This document shows, one piece after another, positions 24,413 to 33,977 of a stretch of 64,000 nt of DNA. The translations under genes were made by a program, and so were the position numbers. Source of the DNA: Microbacterium sp. Leaf288 (GTDB lineage Bacteria > Actinomycetota > Actinomycetes > Actinomycetales > Microbacteriaceae); contig NZ_LMNI01000001.1 of the NCBI RefSeq assembly GCF_001422925.1, positions 742,902 through 806,901 on the forward strand, given 5' to 3'. Below the pieces are notes generated by a model that did no database searches, had not been told where the DNA came from, and worked only from the letters and a program-made list of their open reading frames with translations. The first letter of the stretch is position 1. Every line of letters begins with the position of its first letter.

Positions 24413-25296
24413 CGGATGTCGTCGTCGTGGGTTCGATCAACTACGACCTCGGGTTGCGCGTGCAACGTCTGCCCTGGGCGGGGGAGACGGTGCTCTCGTC
24501 CGCGTTGACGCGCAGGCCCGGCGGGAAAGGGGCGAACCAAGCGGTGGCTGTGCAGGAGGCGGGAGCTTCGTGCTCGATGGTCGCGACCGTGGGGTCGGAC
24601 GGCTCGCCCCTCGTCGACCAGCTCCGCGGTCACGGCGTGGACACCTCGCGGATGCGAGTAGACACCTCGGCGATGACCGGCACCGCAGTGATCATGATCG
24701 ACGACGACGGCCAGAACTCCATCATCGTGTCTCCGGGTGCCAACGAGTCGCTGACGGCGGGCGAGGTGTTCGCAGCGGTCGCCGGTATTCCGGACGCGCT
24801 GGTCGTCCTGACCCAGGGCGAGTCCCCGATCCCAGCCGTCGAGGCCGCTGCGGTGGCCGCACGGGCGGCATCCCTCCGGTTCGTGCTGAATCTCGCGCCC
24901 GCCGTCGACGTCCCGCGACGGGTCATCGAGGCCGCCGATCCGCTCGTCGTCAACGAGCTCGAGGCGGAGGAGGTGGCGCTCGCACTGGGGCTGGACGTCG
25001 ACGGGATCCCGACCGGAGAACTTGCGTCCGCGCTGGCCGCCGTTGCGCGATCCGTTGTGATTACACTGGGCGCGGGCGGGGCGGTGTGGGCTTCGCGGGG
25101 AGAGGGCGGCCGGACACATGCGGAAAGAGTCGAGGTCGTCGACACCACAGGTGCAGGCGACGCGTTCGTCGGTGCGATGGTGGCGGCCCTGACGCGTGGC
25201 GCCGACCTCGCGACCGCGGTGCGCGTCGGCGTATCGGCTGGCACGAGGGCCGTGCAGTCCCTAGGCGCTCGTGCAGCCGGGCAGGCGGTGCGATGA
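24409..25296 (+). CDS. rbsK: Ribokinase
   Basis: A 295-residue PfkB-family carbohydrate kinase. GGKGANQAV lies at 38-46, and the C-terminal anion hole/catalytic base signature DTTGAGDAFVGA is intact. It phosphorylates ribose released by the nucleoside hydrolase to ribose 5-phosphate. The GTG start at 24409 overlaps the permease stop. Confidence 0.88.
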   Translation: MTDVVVVGSINYDLGLRVQRLPWAGETVLSSALTRRPGGKGANQAVAVQEAGASCSMVATVGSDGSPLVDQLRGHGVDTSRMRVDTSAMTGTAVIMIDDDGQNSIIVSPGANESLTAGEVFAAVAGIPDALVVLTQGESPIPAVEAAAVAARAASLRFVLNLAPAVDVPRRVIEAADPLVVNELEAEEVALALGLDVDGIPTGELASALAAVARSVVITLGAGGAVWASRGEGGRTHAERVEVVDTTGAGDAFVGAMVAALTRGADLATAVRVGVSAGTRAVQSLGARAAGQAVR

Positions 25297-26297
25297 CACA
25301 GGTCCGGCGGTCGGATGTAGCGCGGGCCGCGGGGGTGTCGCCGGCCGTGGTGAGCTATGTGCTCAACGGCGGTCCACGGCCCGTGTCGACCGACGCGCGT
25401 CGGCGCGTCGAAGCGGCGATCGCCGAGCTCGGCTACCGGCCGAACAAGATCGCGCAGGCGCTGCGCGGAACGCGGACCCACTCGATCGCCATGTTGATGC
25501 CGGATCACCTCAACCCGCATTTCGCAGAACTCGCGCAAGCGATGGAGGACGAGGCCCAGCGTCGCGGATATGTCCTCATCATCGGGACGGCCGCGAACGA
25601 CGTGGAGCGCGAGCAGAGCTACCTGCGGTCCTTCCTGGACCGTCAGGTAGACGGCGTCGTGCTGATCAGCGCCGCCGCTGATCCCGACGTCGACGAGATC
25701 GAGCGCGCCGGGATCCCGCTCGTACTCCTCGATCGCGCTGCCGGAGGCTCGTCCCGGTCCAGTGTCGTGACGGACAACTGTGCCGCGGCGGCCTTGGGTG
25801 TACGCCACCTGCAGGAGCACGGGTGCACCCGGCTGCGTTTCCTCTCCGGTCCGGCCGAACTCGAGCCGGTTCGCGACCGCGACCGCGGATGGAGCGAGAG
25901 GACGGGCGATGCATCCCTCGAGCGCGTGTGGCGCAGCGCCTTCTCCCGGGAAGCGGGATACGAGGCGGTCCGCTCCGCGGTCGCGCGCTCAGGCATCGAC
26001 TTCGACGGGCTGTTCACAGCCAGCGATGCGCAGGCGATCGGTGCGCTCAAGGCGCTGCGCGAAGCCGGGGCGCGCGTGCCGGAGGACGTCGCCGTCGTCT
26101 CACTCGACGGTTCGGAGGCGAGCTTGTATACCCTGCCGACCCTCACAGCCGTCGTCCAGGACGTGGGCCGACTCGCGGCTGATGCCGTCGAGATCCTCGT
26201 GGCCCGCGCCACCGGGGTGACCACCACCCCGGTCCATCACATTCTCCAGCCCTCGTTGCGCCGCATGGATTCCTGCGGTTGCGGCACATCGGGCTGA
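25293..26297 (+). CDS. LacI-family transcriptional regulator
   Basis: A 334-residue LacI/GalR repressor. The N-terminal helix-turn-helix (SDVARAAGVSPAVVSYVLNG) and hinge (NKIAQALRG) are canonical, followed by a periplasmic-binding-protein-like sensor domain. It is coupled to rbsK by ATGA and is the last gene of the operon. It most likely binds the TTCAACTCGTGTTGAA sites at 20218-20268. Confidence 0.9.
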   Translation: MTQVRRSDVARAAGVSPAVVSYVLNGGPRPVSTDARRRVEAAIAELGYRPNKIAQALRGTRTHSIAMLMPDHLNPHFAELAQAMEDEAQRRGYVLIIGTAANDVEREQSYLRSFLDRQVDGVVLISAAADPDVDEIERAGIPLVLLDRAAGGSSRSSVVTDNCAAAALGVRHLQEHGCTRLRFLSGPAELEPVRDRDRGWSERTGDASLERVWRSAFSREAGYEAVRSAVARSGIDFDGLFTASDAQAIGALKALREAGARVPEDVAVVSLDGSEASLYTLPTLTAVVQDVGRLAADAVEILVARATGVTTTPVHHILQPSLRRMDSCGCGTSG

Positions 26298-26326
26298 CGA
26301 ATCCGTACGCCTCGCCTCGGACGCTC

Positions 26327-27202
<876 letters not shown>

Positions 27203-27300
27203 TGTTCGATTCTGCCCTGTGCGAAGGAACGCCGCTTCTTGAGGCCGTTCCGCGCGACATGCGCGGGACAGACGGATGCCGCGGCCCGTACCCTGACGGC

Positions 27301-28305
27301 ATGAGCAGCACCTCCGGGGCACGGGCAGCGGCCCGCGACGATCGCATCACGATGCGGTTCATGGCGGTCCCCGCCGACACCGCCGCCGGAGGCCGCTCGG
27401 TCGCGGCGGGCAGCGTCATGGAGTGGATCGACAAGGCCGGCTACGCCTGCGCCGTCGGCTGGGCGGGTGCCTACTGCGTCACCGCGTACGTCGGGAACGT
27501 CCGCCATCGGCGGCCGATCGCGCCGGGCAGCCTCATCGAGGTGCAGGCGCGCATCGTCTACACCGGCCGCACGAGCATGCACGTGGTGGTCACCGTCTCG
27601 TCGACCGAGGTGAGCGAGCGCCTCTACACGCCGGCCACGACGTGCATCCTCGTCTTCGTCGCGAAGGGCGCCGACGGCCGACCCACCGAGGTTCCGGCGT
27701 GGAAGCCGGTGAGCCGCTCCGACCACAAGCTCGCCGAGGGGGCGCTGGAGAGGATCGAGTCCCGCGCCGAGATCAAGCGCCTCATGCTCGAGGAGGACTA
27801 CACGGATGCCTCGACCGCCCCGCGCACGACGCTGAGGTTCCTCGCCCCGCCCGGCGTCGTGAACTTCGGGGGCAAGGCGCACGGAGGCACGGTCATGCGC
27901 TGGATCGACGAGGCCGGCTACGCCGTCGCCGCGGCATGGGCGAAGGACGGCGAGGACGCCAGCGCGGCGATCGGCGTCTACTCCGGAGGCATCCACTTCC
28001 TCGCGCCGGTCGTGATCGGGCATCTCGTCGACGTCGACGCGCGCATCGTCTACACGAGCCGGCACAGCATGCACGTGAGCACGCGGGTGTGGACCGCCGA
28101 CCCGCGTACGCCCGAGGACCGCACGCTCACCACGCAGTGCCTCAGCGTGTTCGTCGTGCCCGGCGCCGACGGCGTCGCTCAGCCGGTCCCGCAGTGGACG
28201 CCCGAGCTCTCCGAGGACGAGCGCCTCCAGGAGCACGTGCGCGAGATCATGGCGCTGCGCGAGGAGATCGTGCCGATCGCCGCCTCCCTCACGCTCGAGC
28301 CGTAG
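27301..28305 (+). CDS. Acyl-CoA hydrolase with two hotdog domains
   Basis: A 334-residue tandem hotdog thioesterase. Each half carries a copy of the block GSVMEWIDKAGYACAV / GTVMRWIDEAGYAVAA and of ARIVYTGRTSMHV / ARIVYTSRHSMHV, showing internal duplication. It would hydrolyse acyl-CoA esters in the cytoplasm. The ATG at 27301 has a weak ribosome binding site. It is divergent from purU and converges tightly on the MerR gene. Confidence 0.87.
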   Translation: MSSTSGARAAARDDRITMRFMAVPADTAAGGRSVAAGSVMEWIDKAGYACAVGWAGAYCVTAYVGNVRHRRPIAPGSLIEVQARIVYTGRTSMHVVVTVSSTEVSERLYTPATTCILVFVAKGADGRPTEVPAWKPVSRSDHKLAEGALERIESRAEIKRLMLEEDYTDASTAPRTTLRFLAPPGVVNFGGKAHGGTVMRWIDEAGYAVAAAWAKDGEDASAAIGVYSGGIHFLAPVVIGHLVDVDARIVYTSRHSMHVSTRVWTADPRTPEDRTLTTQCLSVFVVPGADGVAQPVPQWTPELSEDERLQEHVREIMALREEIVPIAASLTLEP

Positions 28306-28314
28306 CCCGAGGAG

Positions 28315-28689
28315 CTAGGCCGCGCCGACCAGATCGCCGTTGCGGGTGAGCGTGAGATACCGCGCGACCGCATCGCGGCTCTTGGTGAGGCATGCGAGGC
28401 GGTCGTCGAGCGCCGACAGCTCGGTCGCGAGCATCTCGGCGAGTTCGCGCGAGCATGTGGGCTGCGCCAGGGCGCACTGCCGCTCGACGTCGAGCACGAC
28501 CTTGGCGAGGCGCGTCGACAACCCCGCCTGAACGAGGCCGCGGGCGCGCGCAGCGCGCTCCACGTCGGCCTCGTCGTAGGCCCGGTAGCCGTTCGCCGAG
28601 CGCTCGGACGCCAGCAGCCCCTGCTCCTCGTAGTACCGCAGCATCCGTGTGGGGATGCCGGTGCGCTGCGACAGTTCGCCGATCTTCAT
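28315..28689 (-). CDS. MerR-family transcriptional regulator
   Basis: A 124-residue MerR protein. The helix-turn-helix plus wing is IGELSQRTGIPTRMLRYYEE with NGYRAYDE, followed by a coiled-coil dimerisation helix. A C-terminal pair of cysteines (QCALAQPTC) might bind a metal or thiol-reactive compound. It is divergent from an MFS pump gene, and the pump promoter has MerR-type architecture. Confidence 0.88.
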   Translation of the reverse strand: MKIGELSQRTGIPTRMLRYYEEQGLLASERSANGYRAYDEADVERAARARGLVQAGLSTRLAKVVLDVERQCALAQPTCSRELAEMLATELSALDDRLACLTKSRDAVARYLTLTRNGDLVGAA

Positions 28690-28729
28690 GCCGCGATGCC
28701 TCCCGTGTCGATTCGTGTCGCGCGAAAGC

Positions 28730-28760
28730 TTGACATTGACATTGATGTCAAAGTTTAGCC
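28730..28760 (+). promoter_or_regulatory. MerR-type promoter with palindrome TTGACATTGATGTCAA
   Basis: A TTGACA -35 (28730-28735) is followed directly by the palindrome TTGACAT-TG-ATGTCAA (28736-28751), and a weak -10 (TTTAGC/TTAGCC) ends at 28760. This gives an 18-19 bp spacer with the dyad inside it, the standard layout for activation by MerR-family proteins. Confidence 0.7.
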
Positions 28761-28767
28761 TCGCTGC

Positions 28768-29979
28768 ATGACCTCGTCCACGGCATCCGTCGCACTCCCC
28801 GAAACCTCCGTCTCGCGCTTCCCGCTGGGTGCGCTGCTGCTGCTCTCGCTGGGGGTCTTCGTCACCGTCACCGCCGAGTCGCTGCCCGCCGGGCTCATGC
28901 CCGAGATGGCCCGCGACTTCGGAGTCGACCCCCTGCGCATCGGACTGCTGGTATCGGTCTGGGCGATCGTCGTGATCGCCACGAGCATCCCGCTCACGCG
29001 GGCGACGCGGCGGATCGACCGCCGCATCGTGGTTGCCGTCTCGCTCGCGGTGTTCGCGGTGGCCAACGTCGCGACGGCCTTCGCGCCGACGTACGAGTTC
29101 GCCTTCGCCACGCGTGCGGTCGCCGCGGTGGCGCACGGCGTGTTCTGGGCGATCGTCATCGTGTACGCGTCGTCGCTGCTGTCGGGTGCGCAGCTCGGGC
29201 GCGGGCTCGCGCTCGTCACCGGCGGGGGCACGGCGGCGACGGTGCTGGGCCTTCCCGTCGCGACGGCTCTCGCTCAGCTGACGAGCTGGCGGGTCTCGTT
29301 CGCCGTGATGGGGATCGGGATGCTGCTGCTCGCCGCCGTCGTCTTCCGCCGGCTTCCGCGGTCCGTGGTCGAGGCCGTCGCTGCGGGGGAGCGTGCGCCG
29401 CTGCGCCACGATCGGTCACTCCCGCCGCTGGCGGCATTCGGGATCGCCGGGCTGATGATCGGCCTCGCGCAGTTCCTCTCGTTCGTCTACATCCGCCCCT
29501 ACCTCGCCGAGTCGGCCGGCATCGCAGACGGCTGGGCGAGCGCCCTGCTCTTCGTGTTCGGCGCGGCGGGCATGGCCGGAGTGGCGGTCGCCGGCAGCCT
29601 CGCCGATCGGTTTCCCCGTACAGCACTGACTGCGACCCTGCTGGTGTTCGTCGCCGCCTTCGCCGCACTCGCCGTCGCTCCGCACGCGACGGCCGTCGTG
29701 GTCGTCGCCCTGGCACTCTGGGGTGCCGGCACCGGTGCGATGTTCCCACTGATCCAGACGGCGCTCATGCGCGCAGCATCCGATCGCCTCCGCGACCTCG
29801 CGAGCGCGTCCATCGTCGTGCTCTTCAACGTCGGAATCGCAGGCGGCTCATGGGCCGGCGGCCAGCTCACCGCGACGTACGGGCCGACGGCGAACATGGC
29901 GGTGTCGGCCGTGGTCGTGCTTCTCGCCGCCGGCCTCACCGCGGTGGGGGCTGGACTGGCGGCGCGCCGGAACGCGTGA
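28768..29979 (+). CDS. MFS transporter, DHA1 (AraJ/drug efflux) type
   Basis: A 403-residue protein with 12 hydrophobic segments. Its start (FVTVTAESLPAGLMPEMARDFGV is the region at 31-53) and the cytoplasmic loop TRATRRIDRR are typical of DHA1 sugar/arabinose-efflux-like transporters. Control by the adjacent MerR suggests efflux of a toxic compound, possibly an aromatic (inference). Confidence 0.85.
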   Translation: MTSSTASVALPETSVSRFPLGALLLLSLGVFVTVTAESLPAGLMPEMARDFGVDPLRIGLLVSVWAIVVIATSIPLTRATRRIDRRIVVAVSLAVFAVANVATAFAPTYEFAFATRAVAAVAHGVFWAIVIVYASSLLSGAQLGRGLALVTGGGTAATVLGLPVATALAQLTSWRVSFAVMGIGMLLLAAVVFRRLPRSVVEAVAAGERAPLRHDRSLPPLAAFGIAGLMIGLAQFLSFVYIRPYLAESAGIADGWASALLFVFGAAGMAGVAVAGSLADRFPRTALTATLLVFVAAFAALAVAPHATAVVVVALALWGAGTGAMFPLIQTALMRAASDRLRDLASASIVVLFNVGIAGGSWAGGQLTATYGPTANMAVSAVVVLLAAGLTAVGAGLAARRNA

Positions 29980-29998
29980 GACCGCTGCGGGCGAGCGC

Positions 29999-30952
29999 TC
30001 AGGCGGGCTGGCTCACGACGGACGTCGGGCGATTCGACACGGATGCCGCGGCCTGTTCGAAGATGCCCCGCATCCAGGCGTGCTCGGGGTCGCGGCCGTG
30101 GACGGGATGCCACCACAGCGCGTTGACGACGGGCGTCGCGTCGAAGGGCGCCTCGAGCGTGCGCACGCCCGGGACGGACTCGGCGACGTGGGCGAGCCCC
30201 GCCTGGATCAGGCCGAGACGGTTGGTGCCGGCGATGAAGTGGGGCAGGGCTAGGAAGCTCTCGACGACCGCCTCGATGTGCGGCTCGATGCCGAGCTGCT
30301 GCAGCTGGCGGGCCGCCGAGGTGAACGCCGTGCGCGACTGGTAGGTGAAGACCCACGGCAGGGCGCCGAGCACGTCCATCGTGAGTTCGTCGCCGACCTG
30401 CTCGTTCGACTCGGAGGCCACGACCACCCAGCCGTCGCGCCAGAGATCGGCGTACGGGAGGTCGACGAGGTAGCCGTGGGGGATCACCATGCCGTCGGCG
30501 GAGCGCAGCCGGTTGAGGGCGTCGTCGACGATGGCGGGGTTGTGCAGCATGAAGCGGAAGCGCACGCCGGGTGCGGCCTCCGCCGCGAGGCGGGACACCT
30601 CGCTGCCGATGGTGGCGAAGCCGTAGTCGGAGCCGTAGATCGAGAATTCGCGGGTCGAGTCCCTCGGGCTCCACGTCGCCTGGCTCTCGAACACGCGGCG
30701 CGCGGCCTCGAGCGCCGTTGTCGTGTGCTCGGTGAGGCGCAGGGCGAGCGGGGTGAGCTCGTAGGTGTTGCCGCGGCGGGCGAGGATCTGGTCGTTGAAG
30801 TGCGTGCGCAGCCGCGCGAGCGAGGCGCTCAGCGCGGGCTGGCTCAGGTGCAGCCGCTCGGCCGCGCGCGTCACGCTGCGCTCGGTCAGCAGCGCGTCGA
30901 GGGCGACCAGGAGGTTCAGGTCGAGCCGGGAGAGCAGCGGTTGATCGGACAC
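29999..30952 (-). CDS. LysR-family transcriptional regulator
   Basis: A 317-residue LysR regulator. The N-terminal winged helix (LNLLVALDALLTERSVTRAA) and recognition helix (LSQPALSASLARLR) are followed by the periplasmic-binding-like effector domain. The GTG start at 30952 is supported by a GGAGGAG box. It is divergent from the first fused C-glycoside deglycosidase gene, so it is a candidate regulator of it. Its leader contains a 19-bp sequence identical to one in front of pobA. Confidence 0.87.
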   Translation of the reverse strand: MSDQPLLSRLDLNLLVALDALLTERSVTRAAERLHLSQPALSASLARLRTHFNDQILARRGNTYELTPLALRLTEHTTTALEAARRVFESQATWSPRDSTREFSIYGSDYGFATIGSEVSRLAAEAAPGVRFRFMLHNPAIVDDALNRLRSADGMVIPHGYLVDLPYADLWRDGWVVVASESNEQVGDELTMDVLGALPWVFTYQSRTAFTSAARQLQQLGIEPHIEAVVESFLALPHFIAGTNRLGLIQAGLAHVAESVPGVRTLEAPFDATPVVNALWWHPVHGRDPEHAWMRGIFEQAAASVSNRPTSVVSQPA

Positions 30953-31079
30953 GACGGTGTGCTCCTCCGGGTTCGGGATGCCTCGGCCCAGTGTATCCGT
31001 GCAATCTATGTGGTGGGGAGGTGGCATCGTTCGCAACGATGTGCGGGCGGGCTCTCGATTATGCGCACATCACACTTAC

Positions 31080-31110
31080 TTATGTCTAAATCAGGCGTAA
31101 CGCTGATACT
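31080..31110 (+). promoter_or_regulatory. Promoter of first CGD operon with regulon motif
   Basis: TTATGTCTAAATCAGGCG (31080-31097) is, on the opposite strand, CGCCTGATTTAGACATAA, a match to the motif TGTCTGATTCAGACATTA found upstream of the CGD beta gene at 49442. It is followed by CGCTGATACT (31101-31110), whose GATACT is a likely -10. The identical 10-mer occurs at 45102-45111 in front of the ABC permease genes. Confidence 0.55.
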
Positions 31111-31167
31111 CTGGAAAAGACTCCCGGCCCGCGACAGCGCGGTCCCGACCCCAGAGAGCGAGCATCG

Positions 31168-32469
31168 ATGCTTCTCGAGAGAGATCTCATCCAGTCCGTC
31201 GGCTTCCGCAATGTGCGCGAAGGGGGTGAGACCACCGGCTTCCAGTTCCGCCTCCGTATGCCGTCGTACCGCGGCATGGCCGCATCCCTCATCGACGGCG
31301 TCGCGGTCCGCGTCGGGAACCTCGTCGACGTCCCCGCCGACGTGCCGCTGTGGACCTTCGCTGGTCGCACCTACTCGCTGCAGGAGCTGTGGGACTCGGA
31401 GGGCGTGCGTTGGCCCCTCGAGGAAGCGGCGATCGTCACGGTGCCGTACCCCGGCGGGCTTCCGGAGGGCACGCACGAGGTCTCGATCCAGTTGCGCCTG
31501 CGCATGTCGTACATCCCCCAGGAGCACCAGCCCTCGACGTACGAGGTCTCGAGGCACATCACCCTCACGTCCTCGGAGGACGGCGGCCCCTTCAAGTACG
31601 GCGTCAGTCTCTACAGCTTCATGACCGACTTCGGCACGGTGATGGACCTCGAGACGGCGCTCGCCGCCGTGGCCGACGTCGGCGCGACCGGTATCGAGAT
31701 CCTCGGCGAGGGCCACATCGAGCGGTACCCCGAGCCCACGACCGAGTGGATCGATCGCTGGTTCGCGCTGCTCGAGAAGTACTCCCTCGAGCCGACGAAC
31801 TACGGCTCGTGGATCGACACGCGCCTGCACTCCAGCGGCGCGAACGCGCGTGACCTCACGGCAGCCGAGGGAGCGGCGATGCTGCAGCGGGACGTCCGTC
31901 TCGCGAAGCGGCTGGGGTTCCGCTTCGTGCGCCCGAAGATCGGCGTCGTCTCGAGCGATCTCATTCCGCACCCGATCTGGACGGAGTCCGTCGAGCGCTC
32001 GCTCGACCTGGCCGCCGAGCTCGACGTCGTCATCTGCCCCGAGATCCACTCGCCGACCCCCATCAAGCACGAGGTCGTCGACGACTACATCGGCCTCATC
32101 GAGCGCACCGGAACGAAGCACTTCGGGCTGCTGCTCGACACCGGCATCTTCCAGGACCGGCCCATCCCGCTGAAGCCCGGAGAGCTGCCCGGTCGCCGCC
32201 CGGCGTTCCTCGACGGCATCGCGGTCGACCCCGCCGACATCGCCGACATCGCGAAGTACGTCGTCTTCATCCAGGCGAAGTTCCACGACATCGACGAGAA
32301 CCTCGAAGACCAGCAGATCCCGTGGGAGCCGGTGCTCCGCGCCCTGAACGACGCCGGCTACACGGGCTACCTCTCGAGCGAGTACGAGGGTGACCGCATC
32401 CCCTGGCGCTCGATCGAGCAGGTGCGCCGACAGCACTCCCTCATCCGATCCATCGCCTCCACCCTCTGA
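31168..32469 (+). CDS. Fused C-glycoside deglycosidase: beta (DUF6379-like) + alpha (TIM barrel)
   Basis: A 433-residue protein with two parts. Residues 1-132 are a small beta-rich domain matching the separate beta subunits encoded at 49498 and 52858 (MPSYRG versus LPWYRS; later a conserved RLRMSYIPQE strand). Residues about 142-433 are a sugar-isomerase-like TIM barrel matching the alpha subunits, with candidate metal ligands in PEIHSP, LLDTG and SSEYEG. Where other alphas have HVHAKF this one has FIQAKF, so a metal-binding His is replaced by Gln. Known CGDs (CarB/CarC, DgpB/DgpC) are alpha/beta complexes that cleave the C-C bond of 3-oxo-C-glycosides. Fusion is seen directly; activity is inferred. 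Confidence 0.72.
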   Translation: MLLERDLIQSVGFRNVREGGETTGFQFRLRMPSYRGMAASLIDGVAVRVGNLVDVPADVPLWTFAGRTYSLQELWDSEGVRWPLEEAAIVTVPYPGGLPEGTHEVSIQLRLRMSYIPQEHQPSTYEVSRHITLTSSEDGGPFKYGVSLYSFMTDFGTVMDLETALAAVADVGATGIEILGEGHIERYPEPTTEWIDRWFALLEKYSLEPTNYGSWIDTRLHSSGANARDLTAAEGAAMLQRDVRLAKRLGFRFVRPKIGVVSSDLIPHPIWTESVERSLDLAAELDVVICPEIHSPTPIKHEVVDDYIGLIERTGTKHFGLLLDTGIFQDRPIPLKPGELPGRRPAFLDGIAVDPADIADIAKYVVFIQAKFHDIDENLEDQQIPWEPVLRALNDAGYTGYLSSEYEGDRIPWRSIEQVRRQHSLIRSIASTL

Positions 32470-32495
32470 CGAACCGCCCGAAAACGGAGAGAACC

Positions 32496-33977
32496 ATGCC
32501 CAACGGACTCATCGCCGAAGACAGCCTCCGCCCGCACCCGGACGGCCTCGCGCTGAAGCTCACCATCCCCTGGTACCGGAGCCTGTGGCTCTCGTCCGTC
32601 TCGACGCTCCGCCTCACCGTCGACGGCGTCGAGATCCCCACGGACGAGCTGGCCTTCGAGATCGACGGCACGCGCTACGCCATCGCCGAGCTGTCGCAGC
32701 AGAGCGAGACGCTCTGGTTCCTGCAGCAGCATCCGCTCCTCGTCGCACGTCTCGACCAGCCCGTCGCGATCGGCGAGCAGCACCAGGTCGAGATCTTCGG
32801 CGAGCTGCGCCTGCCGTACATGCAGATCATGCCCGGCCAGGACGGTGGACCCGGCATGTACGTGCCGAACATCGTGCGGCAGTCGTTCACGCTGGCGGTG
32901 ACGGATACGGATGCTGCGCCCCTCGCGACCGTGACCGACATCGCACCGCCGCCGGCGGCGTCGGCGGACGACCCGTTCCAGCTCGGCCTCACGCTGTACT
33001 CGGCGAGCGCCGAGTTCCGCGCGGGCTGGTACGACTTCGATGGCCTGCTCGACCGCGTGGCCGAGCTGGGCATCGGCCCGGGCATCGAGATCGTCGCGTC
33101 GCAGGTGCTGCCGACCTATCCGGTGGTGTCGGACGAGTTCGTCGCGCAGTGGCGCGCTGCGTTCGACAAGCACGGCTTCGACGCGAGCTCGTTCGGCGCG
33201 AACCTCGACATGGGCCGCCGGCGCGACCGCGACATGACGCCGGACGAGGAGTTCGAGTTCAGCGAGCTCATGTTCCAGGGGGCGAAGAAGCTCGGGTTCC
33301 CGCTGGTGCGCATCCAGTCCGCGAAGCCCGAGCTGCTGCGCCGGCTGCTGCCGGTGGCGGAGCGCCTCGACCTGCAGCTGGCGTACGAGATCCACGCGCC
33401 GATGGGGCCGAACGCCGAGCCGATCCTGAAGGTGCGCGACACCTACGCCGAGCTGGACTCGCCGCTGCTCGGGTTCGTCGCGGACTTCTCGTCGACGATG
33501 CACAGCATGTCGCCGACGCTGCTTCGCGCCGTGCAGCGCGCGGGCCTGGATGACGACGCGCTCGCCGAGCTGCAGCGCATCTGGGCGACCGATGCCACCA
33601 TGCCGGAGCGGCAGCAGGAGTTCATCGGCTACCTGAAGTCCCGCGACTTCGACCCGGGTCGCCTCGGCTCGTTCGCCCACCTCGCGTTCAACATGCACGG
33701 CCACGTCGACCCGCGCGAGTGGGCCGACATCATGCCGCAGATCACGCACGTCCACGCGAAGTTCTACGACATCGATGAGAACGGCCAGGAGCCCGCCATC
33801 GACTATCCGGAGCTCGTGCGCGTCTTCGTCGAGGGCGGCTATCGCGGCTACTGGTCGAGCGAGTGGGAGGGCCACGCGTTCGCCGAGCTCGGCGAGGTGG
33901 ACCCGCTGCTGCTCGTCCGCAAGCAGCACGACCTCATCCGCGCCTCGATGCGTGCGGTGCAGGCGGCCCATGTCTGA
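32496..33977 (+). CDS. Fused C-glycoside deglycosidase: beta + linker + alpha
   Basis: A 493-residue protein. Residues 1-140 match the separate beta at 52858-53274, including [12 protein letters not shown] and YMQIMPGQDGGPGMYV. A Pro/Ala linker APPPAASADD follows, then residues about 160-490 match the separate alpha at 50993-52027 almost block for block (ANLDMGRRRDRDMTPDEE, YEIHAPMGPN, ADFSSTMHSMSPTLLR, HVHAKFYDID, SSEWEGHAF). All metal-site candidates (Glu, Asp, His, Glu) are kept. It starts 26 bp after the first fused gene and is co-transcribed. It looks like a gene fusion of a complete CGD heterodimer. Confidence 0.78.
   Translation: MPNGLIAEDSLRPHPDGLALKLTIPWYRSLWLSSVSTLRLTVDGVEIPTDELAFEIDGTRYAIAELSQQSETLWFLQQHPLLVARLDQPVAIGEQHQVEIFGELRLPYMQIMPGQDGGPGMYVPNIVRQSFTLAVTDTDAAPLATVTDIAPPPAASADDPFQLGLTLYSASAEFRAGWYDFDGLLDRVAELGIGPGIEIVASQVLPTYPVVSDEFVAQWRAAFDKHGFDASSFGANLDMGRRRDRDMTPDEEFEFSELMFQGAKKLGFPLVRIQSAKPELLRRLLPVAERLDLQLAYEIHAPMGPNAEPILKVRDTYAELDSPLLGFVADFSSTMHSMSPTLLRAVQRAGLDDDALAELQRIWATDATMPERQQEFIGYLKSRDFDPGRLGSFAHLAFNMHGHVDPREWADIMPQITHVHAKFYDIDENGQEPAIDYPELVRVFVEGGYRGYWSSEWEGHAFAELGEVDPLLLVRKQHDLIRASMRAVQAAHV

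Noticed and set aside
31168..33977. Possible sequencing frameshift joining separate beta and alpha genes
   Set aside because: Two adjacent genes show the same fused order, with continuous frame and a plausible linker in the second, and a third case is found at 57665-59104.
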